DNA of 64,000 nucleotides. Source: JACCTU01 sp963848525 (GTDB lineage: Bacteria; Actinomycetota; Thermoleophilia; Gaiellales; Gaiellaceae). Where the stretch lies: the NCBI GenBank assembly GCA_963848525.1, contig CAWKDZ010000002.1, forward strand, positions 868,001 through 932,000, in the 5' to 3' direction. Of this stretch, positions 44,659 to 52,018 are shown piece by piece. The position numbers and the translations under genes were made by a program. Within the stretch, counting starts at the first letter, position 1, and each line of letters starts with the position of its first letter. Below the pieces are notes generated by a model. That model had not been told where the DNA came from. It ran no database searches and saw nothing but the letters and a program-made list of their open reading frames with translations.

Positions 44659-45111
44659 CTAGGCAGCGGCCAGACGGGCGTTCGGCCGGACGATCACGAC
44701 CGGGCACGGGGCGTGCTGTGCGCACTCCCGGCTGACCGACCCGAGCACTGCGCCGACGATGCGGCCGTGCCTGCGGGATCCGACGACGAGCAGCTTCGCG
44801 TCGCAGGCGAGGTCGACGAGCGCCTCGGCGGCGAGCCCTCGCACCACCCGCTGCTCGACCTTGCCGTCCGGGTCGGGGCCGAGGACCGCCTCGACGTCCG
44901 CAGCGAGTGCCTCGCGCGCTTCCTCCTCGATCTCCAAGTGCGCCGGGATCCTCACGGGCACACCGGGCCACGGCACGGGCGCGACGACGCGGGGCGTGCA
45001 CACGCGGACGGCGACGACGCGATCGCCGCGCAGGCGCGCCTCCTCGCCCGCCCAGGCGAGCGCCGCCTTCGACTCCGGCGATCCGTCCACTCCGACGACG
45101 ATCCGCTCCAT
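44659..45111 (-). CDS. Universal stress protein (single Usp domain)
   Basis: 150 residues from ATG 45111; an upstream in-frame ATG at 45162 is less likely. MERIVVGVDGSPESKAALAW is the Usp N-terminus, and LLVVGSRRHGRIVGAVLGSV followed by CPVVIVRP is the ATP-binding Gly pattern. Convergent with the P-type ATPase gene (44 bases between stops). In-frame sequence upstream of the start retains a corA-like fragment. Confidence 0.88.
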   Translation of the reverse strand: MERIVVGVDGSPESKAALAWAGEEARLRGDRVVAVRVCTPRVVAPVPWPGVPVRIPAHLEIEEEAREALAADVEAVLGPDPDGKVEQRVVRGLAAEALVDLACDAKLLVVGSRRHGRIVGAVLGSVSRECAQHAPCPVVIVRPNARLAAA

Positions 45112-45206
45112 GGCGCCATCGTCGTGCTCGGGGCGGCACGCGGCATCCGGGAACACCACCATGACACCTCGGCTTTCTCGCAGCCTCCGCCCGTGGGCGC
45201 GGGAGA

Positions 45207-45323
45207 AGGGCTCGCGCGTCAGCTCGTAGATCCGGCGGGAGACCGTGGGGCTCCCACAGTAGACCTCGTCCTCGATCTCGTCGGTGTCGTTCTCGAGACC
45301 GGCGACGACCGGTTCGTAACCGT
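45207..45323 (-). pseudogene. CorA magnesium-transporter fragment
   Basis: Minus-strand translation reads YEPVVAGLENDTDEIEDEVY and then VSRRIYELTREPF, matching the conserved stretch of CorA-type Mg2+/Co2+ channels where ENDIDEIE and VSRRIYELSREV occur. Only about 39 residues remain, the rest of the gene is absent, and there is no start. A gene remnant in the 270-bp space before DUF1918. Confidence 0.55.
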
Positions 45324-45358
45324 CGGCCCGTGCGGACGCCCGGGCCTACGCGGAGAAG

Positions 45359-45391
45359 TCCCGATCCCGGATCCGTGGCTACCCCCGATGA
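45359..45391 (+). promoter_or_regulatory. Bipartite TCCCGAT / CCCCGATG element
   Basis: Boxes start at 45359 and 45383 (offset 24), 52 nt before ATG 45435. Confidence 0.45.
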
Positions 45392-45434
45392 GCGGGTCTC
45401 CGCGGGCGGTCAGGCTTGGTTCGAAAGGAGCACC

Positions 45435-45656
45435 ATGGCCGAGACTGTGGAGTCGACGCGCGCCTCACCCGGCGATCTCGTCGTGATCACGGCCCACCGC
45501 CTCGGCGAGGCGGAGCGGCTCGGAGAGATCCTCGAGGTGCTCGGCGATCCAGCGCACCCGCACTACCGCGTGCGCTGGGAGGAAGGCAGAGAGTGCGTCT
45601 TCTACCCGAGCAACGACGCCGTGATCAGGCCCAAGCAGTCGAAGCGCCGGCGCTGA
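45435..45656 (+). CDS. DUF1918 protein
   Basis: 73 residues. ASPGDLVVITAHRLGEAERL and HPHYRVRWEEGRECVFYPSND are the two blocks of DUF1918, a small beta-barrel largely restricted to actinobacteria and often encoded near stress genes. AAAGGAG lies about 7 nt before the ATG. Cytosolic, probably a nucleic-acid- or protein-binding barrel (inference). Preceded by the island's bipartite element. Confidence 0.88.
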   Translation: MAETVESTRASPGDLVVITAHRLGEAERLGEILEVLGDPAHPHYRVRWEEGRECVFYPSNDAVIRPKQSKRRR

Positions 45657-45665
45657 CGGTACCCC

Positions 45666-45671
45666 TAGGCT
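45666..45671 (+). promoter_or_regulatory. -10-like TAGGCT hexamer
   Basis: TAGGCT ends 9 nt before GTG 45681, with no ribosome site between. Probable leaderless promoter. Confidence 0.35.
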
Positions 45672-45680
45672 ACGCGGACG

Positions 45681-46094
45681 GTGGCGTTCACGATCCGCGC
45701 GGTCGACTATTTCTACGCCAATGTCCGCGACGAGCTGGGCGCGGCGTACCGCGTGCTCTCGCAGCTCGCCGGGCGAGGCGTGAACCTGCTTGCGTTCACC
45801 GCCGTCCCGACGGGCCCGGCGCTCGCGCAGGTCTCCCTGTTCCCGGAAGACCCGGGCAAGCTGGTCGCGGAGGCGCGCTCCGCGGGGCTGCAGCTCGACG
45901 GCCCGCACCACGCGTTCCTGGTGCAGGGCGACGACGAGCTCGGCGCGTTCGCGAGCGTCCACGAGCGTCTCTTCGCCGCCGGCGTCGACGTGTACGCGTC
46001 CTCAGGAGTGACCGACGCGCGCGGCGCCTTCGGCTACATCGTCTACGTCCGCGAGGACCAATTCGAGAACGCGGTCACCGCGCTCGGCCTCTGA
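45681..46094 (+). CDS. ACT-domain-like small protein
   Basis: 137 residues from GTG 45681. The pattern FTIRAVDYFYANVRDELGAA, then LLAFTAVPTGPALAQVSLFP, and a second half beginning HHAFLVQGDDELGAFASVHE suggests two ACT-type ferredoxin folds. These folds bind small ligands, often amino acids, in regulatory proteins. No enzyme domain is attached. Ligand unknown. Confidence 0.68.
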   Translation: MAFTIRAVDYFYANVRDELGAAYRVLSQLAGRGVNLLAFTAVPTGPALAQVSLFPEDPGKLVAEARSAGLQLDGPHHAFLVQGDDELGAFASVHERLFAAGVDVYASSGVTDARGAFGYIVYVREDQFENAVTALGL

Positions 46095-46139
46095 CGCCGG
46101 GTCGTCCGGCAGCTCTCCAGCACGTGCAGGGGTTCGTCG

Positions 46140-46262
46140 AGGCGTAGACGATCGCGCCGTTCTCGACGGTCGGCCCGAGCACGCGAAGCCGCGTGAGCGC
46201 AGCGCCGCGACGAGCACAGCGAGCGCCTCCGGCGGCACCACGAGTGCGGCTTGCTCGGGCAT
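46140..46262 (-). pseudogene. N-terminal fragment of a 4Fe-4S hydrogenase/sulfite-reductase-type subunit
   Basis: From ATG 46262 the minus strand reads PPEALAVLVAALRSRGFA and then, after a frame change, VLGPTVENGAIVYA. This resembles the first 40 residues of the iron-sulfur subunits of group 3/4 hydrogenases (pattern RARGYxVVGPTVRDGAIVYDEL). The cysteine clusters and remaining 300 residues are missing. Weak but specific-looking remnant. Confidence 0.35.
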
Positions 46263-46313
46263 TCGCTTCTGAGCCGAGCCTACAACCGTCGGGCGCCCGA
46301 AGGGTCGGGGGAT

Positions 46314-46346
46314 TCCCGCAGCCCCGATCGGCGGCACCCCCGATGG
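46314..46346 (+). promoter_or_regulatory. Bipartite TCCCGCA / CCCCGATGG element
   Basis: Boxes start at 46314 and 46338 (offset 24), 69 nt before ATG 46407. One of the best-matching copies. Confidence 0.5.
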
Positions 46347-46406
46347 CCCTGGGCCGGCCGCGGCTCACGATGGGCAGCGCACAGGGGTCCTCGAAAGGAG
46401 GAAACC

Positions 46407-46811
46407 ATGGATCGAATCCTCGTCGCATATGACGGGTCCGAGAGCGCACGACGCGCGCTCGACCAGGCGGCAGCTCTCGCGAACGGGCACCGGGTCACCG
46501 TCGTGAGCGTGGCGGAGCTCCTGCCTCAGTTCGGCAGAGCCGCCCCGATGCTCGTGCCGGAGGAGGACGAAGAGCGCAAGCGGGAGCTCGCCGAGGCCGT
46601 GCAGATCCTGGCGGACCGCGGCGTCAAGGCGAACGCAATCGAGCGGCGCGGCGACCCCTCGGACCTGATCATCGACACCGCGAAGAACGAGGGTGCCGAC
46701 CTGATCGTCCTTGGGACGCGAGGACTGAGCCCGGTCAAGAGCTGGATGCTCGGTTCGGTGAGCACTCGCGTGCTCCACCACGCGCCCTGCGACGTCCTCG
46801 TCGTTCGGTGA
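46407..46811 (+). CDS. Universal stress protein (single Usp domain)
   Basis: 134 residues. MDRILVAYDGSESARRALDQ is the Usp start. DLIVLGTRGLSPVKSWMLGS followed by PCDVLVV is the ATP-binding glycine pattern, well preserved. AAAGGAGG precedes the ATG by about 6 nt. GTGA overlap with the VIT-family gene, so the two are coupled. Controlled, by inference, by the bipartite element upstream. Confidence 0.92.
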   Translation: MDRILVAYDGSESARRALDQAAALANGHRVTVVSVAELLPQFGRAAPMLVPEEDEERKRELAEAVQILADRGVKANAIERRGDPSDLIIDTAKNEGADLIVLGTRGLSPVKSWMLGSVSTRVLHHAPCDVLVVR

Positions 46812-47359
46812 TTCGTCCACCGGCCGCGGGTGCTCGCCTGAGAGTGCCCGCGGCACGGAGGGGGCGCGAAGCGGTCCGCCACTACCTCCCCGATCTCGTC
46901 TACGGCGCGAACGACGGGATTATCACGACGTTCGCCGTCGTCTCCGGCGTCGTGGGAGCCTCGCTCGCGACTCGCGTCATCGTCATCCTCGGCCTCGCGA
47001 ACCTCGTCGCCGACGGCATCTCGATGGGCGCAAGCAACTACCTCGCCCGGCGCTCGCACGCCGATGCCGAGGAGCGCGCCGACCGCAGGGAGGCAGCGCG
47101 ACACGGCGCGGCCACCACTGCCGCGTTCGTCGTCGCCGGAACGGTCCCCTTGCTCGGGTACCTCGTGCCTCTCGCCGACGCTGCTCAGTACCCGCTCGCA
47201 ATCGGGCTCACCGCGGCAACGCTCTTCTGCGTCGGCGCCGCGCGGGCCGCCGTGACGAAGCTCAGCTGGGTGCGCAGCGGGCTCGAGATGTTGCTCGTGG
47301 GCGCCGGCGCCGCCGCGGTTGCATACTCGATCGGAGCCCTGGCCGCGAGCGTGGCGTAG
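46808..47359 (+). CDS. VIT1/CCC1-family membrane transporter
   Basis: 183 residues with about five hydrophobic helices. YLPDLVYGANDGIITTFAVV and ILGLANLVADGISMGASNYL are the hallmark first and second helices of VIT1/CCC1 iron and manganese transporters. Shorter than the typical 220-240 because the cytoplasmic metal-binding helix region is brief (ADAEERADRREAARHG). It would move Fe2+ or Mn2+ across the membrane. Co-transcribed with a universal stress protein. Confidence 0.85.
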   Translation: MIRPPAAGARLRVPAARRGREAVRHYLPDLVYGANDGIITTFAVVSGVVGASLATRVIVILGLANLVADGISMGASNYLARRSHADAEERADRREAARHGAATTAAFVVAGTVPLLGYLVPLADAAQYPLAIGLTAATLFCVGAARAAVTKLSWVRSGLEMLLVGAGAAAVAYSIGALAASVA

Positions 47360-47375
47360 TGCGGAGGTCCGTCGT

Positions 47376-47409
47376 TTCCGCCACGCGTGATCGGTAGGCG
47401 CGCCGATGG
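47376..47409 (+). promoter_or_regulatory. Bipartite TTCCGCC / CGCCGATGG element
   Basis: Boxes start at 47376 and 47401 (offset 25), 60 nt before ATG 47461. Confidence 0.4.
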
Positions 47410-47460
47410 CGGCCGGCCCCCGGGCGACGACGATGGGGGCGACCGAACGAAGGAGGACAG

Positions 47461-48522
47461 ATGGCGACCACTGTTGTTACCCCGCACACCGCGCCGTCGA
47501 CCACCGAGACGATGACCGCTGCGGTCGTTCACGACTTCACACGTCCGCTCGAAGTCGAGACGATTCCCAGGCCGAAGGCAGGCCCCGGCGAGGTCGTCGT
47601 CCGCGTCGAGGCGTCGGGTCTCTGCCACACCGACATCCACGCCGCCCACGGCGACTGGCCCGTGAAGCCGTCGCCGCCGTTCACGCCGGGACACGAGGGC
47701 GTGGGGATCGTCGAGGAGGTCGGGCCCGCCGTGACCGAGGTCGCGGTCGGCGACCGCGTCGCGATGCCGTGGCTCGGCTACGCCTGCGGGACGTGCGAGT
47801 ACTGCGTCAGCGGCTGGGAGACGCTGTGCCTCGAGCAGAAGAACATGGGCTACTCGATGGACGGCGGCTTCGCCGAGTACGCGAAGGCGTACGCCCGTTA
47901 CGTCGTCGAGGTGCCCGAGGGCATCGATCCGTTCGACGCCGCCCCGCTCACCTGCGCGGGCGTGACGACGTACAAGGCCGTGAAGGTCGCGGGCACGCGC
48001 TCGTCCGACCTCGTCGCCGTCTTCGGCGTCGGCGGGCTCGGCCATTTGGCGATCCAGTACGCCGCGATCGCCGGCGGCCGCGTCGTCGCCGTCGACCTCG
48101 TGGACGAGAAGCTCGAGCTCGCGAAGGAGCTCGGCGCGGAGTTCACGGTCAACGCGGCCACCGAGGATCCGTCCGCCTTCATTCAGAAGCTGGGAGGAGC
48201 CGACCAGGCGATCGCGCTCGCGGTCAGCCCGGCGTCGTTCGAGCAGGCGTATCGCTCGCTCCGCCGCGGCGGCACGCTCGTCTTCGTGGCGCTGCCGGCC
48301 GAGAACCACATCGAGCTGCCGATCTTCGAGACCGTGCTGAACGGGATCACCGTCGTCGGCTCGATCGTCGGGACGCGAGTCGACCTGCGCGAGGTCTTCG
48401 AGCTGCACGCGGCCGGCAAGACCCGCGTGATCCGCGAGACCCGGCCGCTCGCCGACGTCAACGAGGCGATCGCGGACGTCGAGGCGGGCCGTATCCCGGC
48501 GCGGATCGTGTTCGCGCCGTAG
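47461..48522 (+). CDS. adhP: Zinc-dependent alcohol dehydrogenase (AdhP-like)
   Basis: 353 residues. GLCHTDIHAAHGDWP supplies the catalytic-zinc Cys and His, GHEGVGIVEEVG the family signature, and CGTCEYCVSGWETLC the four cysteines of the structural zinc. VFGVGGLGHLAIQ is the NAD(P)-binding Rossmann loop. Oxidises primary alcohols or reduces aldehydes such as acetaldehyde. GAAGGAGG lies 5-6 nt before the ATG. Followed by a strong terminator. Its bipartite upstream element ties it to the stress island. Confidence 0.93.
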   Translation: MATTVVTPHTAPSTTETMTAAVVHDFTRPLEVETIPRPKAGPGEVVVRVEASGLCHTDIHAAHGDWPVKPSPPFTPGHEGVGIVEEVGPAVTEVAVGDRVAMPWLGYACGTCEYCVSGWETLCLEQKNMGYSMDGGFAEYAKAYARYVVEVPEGIDPFDAAPLTCAGVTTYKAVKVAGTRSSDLVAVFGVGGLGHLAIQYAAIAGGRVVAVDLVDEKLELAKELGAEFTVNAATEDPSAFIQKLGGADQAIALAVSPASFEQAYRSLRRGGTLVFVALPAENHIELPIFETVLNGITVVGSIVGTRVDLREVFELHAAGKTRVIRETRPLADVNEAIADVEAGRIPARIVFAP

Positions 48523-48527
48523 CGAGT

Positions 48528-48557
48528 GCGGGGCGGGCGCGCGAGCGCCCGCCCCGC
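48528..48557 (+). terminator. Perfect 13-bp hairpin after adhP
   Basis: GCGGGGCGGGCGC and GCGCCCGCCCCGC around GCGA, 5 nt after the stop codon. Closes the stress island before the Liv operon. Confidence 0.8.
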
Positions 48558-48565
48558 CTCCGCGT

Positions 48566-48594
48566 TTGAGCCACATCACGATTCCGCTTAGGAT
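48566..48594 (+). promoter_or_regulatory. Promoter of the Liv-type operon
   Basis: TTGAGC (48566-48571) and TAGGAT (48589-48594) with a 17-bp spacer. The GTG start is 12 nt after the -10, so the leader is only a few bases. Confidence 0.6.
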
Positions 48595-48605
48595 CGCGGC
48601 TCTCC

Positions 48606-49361
48606 GTGGCGGCCCTGCTCTCCCTCGACAGCGTCACACGCACGTTCGGAGGGCTGGTCGCCCTCGACGGCGTCTCGCTCGAGGTCGAGCAGGGGCAGAT
48701 CGTCGGGCTGATCGGTCCGAACGGCGCGGGCAAGACGACGCTCTTCAACGTCGTCACTCGCCTGTACGAGCCCGAATCCGGGCGCGTCTCCTTCGACGGC
48801 GAGGACCTGCTGCGGGTGCCGGCGTACAAGATCGTCGGCAAGGGGATCGCGCGCACGTTCCAGAACGTCGCCCTCTTCCCGACGATGACCGTGCTCGAGA
48901 ACGTCCTCGTCGGCGCGCACGCGACCCTCCAGCGCGGCGGCGAGTCGGAAGCGAGAACGCGCGCGCTCGAGGCGCTCGACTACCTCGGGCACGGCGACCT
49001 CGCCCGGCGCCCGGCCTCCGGCCTGCCGTTCGGGACGCTGAAGCGGATCGAGGTCGCTCGCGCGCTCGTCTCGCGCCCGCGCCTGCTGCTGCTGGACGAG
49101 CCCGCCGGCGGGCTCAACCACGAGGAGGTCGGGGAGCTGGTCGGGCTGATCCGCCGGATGCGGGACGACTTCGAGCTGACGATCCTGCTCGTCGAGCACC
49201 ACATGAACCTCGTCATGTCGGTCTCCGAGCTCGTCTACGTGCTCAACTTCGGCGAGAAGATCGCCGAGGGCACCCCGGACGCGGTACGCGCGAACCCCGT
49301 CGTGATCGAGGCCTACCTCGGCACGGTGGAGACAGGGAGCGAAGCTGGCCGCCCTGCTTGA
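48606..49361 (+). CDS. livG: Branched-chain amino acid/amide ABC transporter ATP-binding protein LivG
   Basis: 251 residues from GTG 48606. Walker A GPNGAGKTT near 37-45, ARTFQNVALFPTMTVLENVL (Q-loop region), signature here degenerate as LPFGTLKRIEVARALVS, Walker B LLLLDEPAGGLNHEE and a C-terminal VIEAYLG tail typical of LivG. FGTLKR in place of LSGGQQR is normal for this subfamily. Pairs with LivF to drive LivH/LivM. First gene of a five-gene operon. Confidence 0.93.
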   Translation: MAALLSLDSVTRTFGGLVALDGVSLEVEQGQIVGLIGPNGAGKTTLFNVVTRLYEPESGRVSFDGEDLLRVPAYKIVGKGIARTFQNVALFPTMTVLENVLVGAHATLQRGGESEARTRALEALDYLGHGDLARRPASGLPFGTLKRIEVARALVSRPRLLLLDEPAGGLNHEEVGELVGLIRRMRDDFELTILLVEHHMNLVMSVSELVYVLNFGEKIAEGTPDAVRANPVVIEAYLGTVETGSEAGRPA

Positions 49362-50055
49362 GCTGCGCGAGGTCGAGGCGCGCTACGGCCCGATCGTCGC
49401 GCTCCACGGCGTCTCGCTCAGCGTCGACGAGGGCGAGGTCGTCGCGCTGCTCGGCGCGAACGGCGCCGGCAAGACGACCACGCTGCGCGCCGTCTCGGGC
49501 ACGGTGGCGAAGAGCGGGCAGGTCCTGTACGCGGGACGCGACGTCTCGCGCGCGTCGCCGGACAAGCTCGCCAAGCTCGGCGTCGCGCACGTGCCCGAGG
49601 GCCGCGGGATCCTGACCGAGCTGACCGTGCACGAGAACCTCCGCATGGGCGCCTACGTCCGGCGGGACCGCCAGGTGCGGGCCGACATCGACCGCGTCGC
49701 GGAGCACTTCCCCTGGCTCACCGACCGGCGCGAGCAGGAGGCGGGGACACTGTCGGGCGGCGAGCAGCAGATGCTCGCGCTCGCCCGCGCGCTGGTCGCG
49801 AAGCCGAAGCTGCTGATGCTCGACGAGCCGTCCCTCGGGCTCGCGCCGATGGTCGTCCAGGAGCTGTTCCGGGTCGTGCGGCAGCTGAACGACGAGGAGG
49901 GGCTGACCGTCCTCGTCGTCGAGCAGAACGCCAACATCGCCCTCGACGTCTCACAGCGCGCGTACGTCCTCGAGGTCGGGCGCGTCGCGGTCGAAGGCGA
50001 GAGCCGCGAGCTCCGCGAGCACGAGGGAATCCGACGGTCGTACCTGGGGTACTAG
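49345..50055 (+). CDS. livF: Branched-chain amino acid/amide ABC transporter ATP-binding protein LivF, probable CTG start
   Basis: 236 residues if begun at CTG 49345, which has AGGGAG about 5 nt upstream (CTG 49354 is another option). No ATG, GTG or TTG exists in this frame between the stop at 49303 and GTG 49504, and starting at 49504 would delete Walker A (LLGANGAGKTTTLRAVSG). Other motifs: LSGGEQQMLALARAL, LLMLDEPSLGLAPMVV, LVVEQNANIALDV and C-terminal IRRSYLGY. Overlaps livG. The start is either genuinely CTG or altered by a substitution. Confidence 0.88.
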   Translation: MAALLELREVEARYGPIVALHGVSLSVDEGEVVALLGANGAGKTTTLRAVSGTVAKSGQVLYAGRDVSRASPDKLAKLGVAHVPEGRGILTELTVHENLRMGAYVRRDRQVRADIDRVAEHFPWLTDRREQEAGTLSGGEQQMLALARALVAKPKLLMLDEPSLGLAPMVVQELFRVVRQLNDEEGLTVLVVEQNANIALDVSQRAYVLEVGRVAVEGESRELREHEGIRRSYLGY

Positions 50056-50963
50056 TGGGCGTGCCGCTCTTCTTCCAGTGGTCCGAGTTCGTCCAGCAGC
50101 TCGTCTTCGGCACCGCGATCGGCGCCGTCTACGGGAGCCTCGGCCTCGCGATCGTCCTGATCCACCGGACGACGCGCGTCGTCAACTTCGCCCAGGGCGA
50201 GATGGCGATGTTCACGACGTTCATCTGCTGGTCGCTCACGACGAACCACGGCTTCTCGTTCTGGCCGGCGTTCTTCGTCACGATCGTGATCGCGTTCCTG
50301 ATCGGCGTCGTCGTCGAGCGCGTCGCGATCCGACCGTTCGGGCACGCGTCGCCCCTGACGCTGATCCTCGTCACGATCGCGCTCTTCGTCATCTTCAGCG
50401 GTCTCGCCGCGTGGATCTGGTCCGCCGAGCAGCGCCCGTTCCTCGGGCCGTTCAGCGCCCAACCGTTCACGATCGGCGGCGTTGCGATCTCGCGGCAGGA
50501 CGTCGGCGTGATCGTGGTCACGCTGCTGACGGTGGTCGTGCTCTGGGCGTTCTTCCGCTTCACCAAGCTCGGGCTGGCGATGCGAGCCGCGGCGATCGGG
50601 CCCGAGTCGAGCCGCCTGCTCGGCGTGCGCGTCGAGACGATGTACGCGCTCGGCTGGGGCTTCGCAGCGGCCCTCGGCGCGGTCTCGGGGATGATGGTCG
50701 CGCCGATCGTCTTCCTGAGCCCGTCGATGATGCAGGCGGTTCTGATCTACGCGTTCGCGGCGGCCGTGCTCGGCGGGATCGACAGCCCGGTCGGCGCGGT
50801 CGTCGGCGGGCTCCTGCTCGGGATCGGGACGACGCTGATCGGGGCCTACGTCGGGTTCGTCAGCTCGGACCTCGACCTCCCGATCGCGTTCACCGTCCTC
50901 ATCCTCGTCCTTCTCTTCCGGCCGGCCGGCCTGTTCGGCCGCGCCGTCGTCAGGCGCGTGTAA
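50055..50963 (+). CDS. livH: Branched-chain amino acid/amide ABC transporter permease LivH
   Basis: 302 residues, about eight helices. GTAIGAVYGSLGLAIVLIHR near the N-terminus and VNFAQGEMAMF are typical LivH motifs. AIGPESSRLLGVRVETMYAL is the cytoplasmic ATPase-coupling loop. GTG 50055 overlaps the livF stop and the stop (TAA) overlaps the livM start, so all are coupled. Confidence 0.94.
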   Translation: MGVPLFFQWSEFVQQLVFGTAIGAVYGSLGLAIVLIHRTTRVVNFAQGEMAMFTTFICWSLTTNHGFSFWPAFFVTIVIAFLIGVVVERVAIRPFGHASPLTLILVTIALFVIFSGLAAWIWSAEQRPFLGPFSAQPFTIGGVAISRQDVGVIVVTLLTVVVLWAFFRFTKLGLAMRAAAIGPESSRLLGVRVETMYALGWGFAAALGAVSGMMVAPIVFLSPSMMQAVLIYAFAAAVLGGIDSPVGAVVGGLLLGIGTTLIGAYVGFVSSDLDLPIAFTVLILVLLFRPAGLFGRAVVRRV

Positions 50964-52006
50964 TGGCCCGCTTCTCCCCCGCCCGCGGGCTCTTCTACGT
51001 CCTCCTGGTGGCGGCGATCGTCGCGCTCCCGTACGTGACCGGCGAGTACCGCGTGACGCAGTTCTCCTACGTCGGCGTCTTCGCGATCGCGCTGATCGGC
51101 CTGAGCATCCTGACCGGGATCACCGGCCAGATCTCGCTCGGCCACGGCGGCTTCATGGCGATCGGCGCGTACGTGACGGGGATCCTTGCCGGGAACCACG
51201 GCGTCCCCGAGCTTCTGACGCTCCCGCTCGCCGGGCTCGTCGCCGGCGTGGTCGGCTTCCTCTTCGGGTTCCCCGCGCTCCGGCTCTCGGGTGTCTACCT
51301 CGCCCTCGCGACGTTCGCGCTCGCCGTGATCATCCCCTCGCTCGCGATCGCGATGGGCGAGTTCACCGGCGGCACTGCGGGCATCCTCCTCGACCTGCCG
51401 ACGAGCCCCGTCAGCTGGCTCACGCCGGACAAGTGGCAGTACTACGCGACCTGGGCGATCGCCGCGCTGCTCTACGTCGTCGCGGTCCTGTTCATCGGGG
51501 GGAAACGCGGGCGCGCTCTCCGCGCCGTGCGCGACAACGAGCTCGCGGCGACCTCCTCGGGGGTCAGCCTCTCGCACTACAAGACGCTCGCCTTCGGCGT
51601 CTCGGCGTTCTACGCGGGCGTGGCCGGGTCGCTCTACGCCATCCTCAACTTCATCGTCACCCCCGGGTCGTTCCCCGTGACACTCTCGATCCTGCTCCTC
51701 GCCGGGCTTGTGATCGGTGGAGCCGCCTCGCTCGTGGGCGTGCTGGTGGGCGCGATCTTCGTCGAGTTCATCCCCCTCTACGCCGGCGACGTCCTCGGCC
51801 CGGTGGTCAACCTGGCCCAGCGGGGCCAACTGCCCGTCGACGACGTCGATCCGACCACCCCGGGCGTGCCCGCGGTGGTCTACGGGGTGATCCTGATGCT
51901 GGCCCTCTACCTGATGCCGAACGGCGCCGCAGGGCCCGGAAATCGCATTGTCGGCCTGACAAAGCGGGTCTATAGTCGTCTCACAGAGAGTCGGGTTACC
52001 CCCTAA
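50963..52006 (+). CDS. livM: Branched-chain amino acid/amide ABC transporter permease LivM
   Basis: 347 residues, about nine helices. ILTGITGQISLGHGGFMAIG is the LivM signature and RALRAVRDNELAATSSGVSL the coupling loop. An unusual polar insert (QRGQLPVDDVDPTTPG, near 285) precedes the last helix. The 3' end contains a promoter for the binding-protein gene. Confidence 0.94.
   Translation: MARFSPARGLFYVLLVAAIVALPYVTGEYRVTQFSYVGVFAIALIGLSILTGITGQISLGHGGFMAIGAYVTGILAGNHGVPELLTLPLAGLVAGVVGFLFGFPALRLSGVYLALATFALAVIIPSLAIAMGEFTGGTAGILLDLPTSPVSWLTPDKWQYYATWAIAALLYVVAVLFIGGKRGRALRAVRDNELAATSSGVSLSHYKTLAFGVSAFYAGVAGSLYAILNFIVTPGSFPVTLSILLLAGLVIGGAASLVGVLVGAIFVEFIPLYAGDVLGPVVNLAQRGQLPVDDVDPTTPGVPAVVYGVILMLALYLMPNGAAGPGNRIVGLTKRVYSRLTESRVTP
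51948..51976 (+). promoter_or_regulatory. Internal promoter for the binding-protein gene, inside livM
   Basis: TTGTCG (51948-51953) and TATAGT (51971-51976) with a 17-bp spacer, the most consensus-like promoter in the window. It would make extra transcript of the binding protein, normally needed in excess over the permease. Confidence 0.6.
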
Positions 52007-52018
52007 GGAGAGAGGCGT

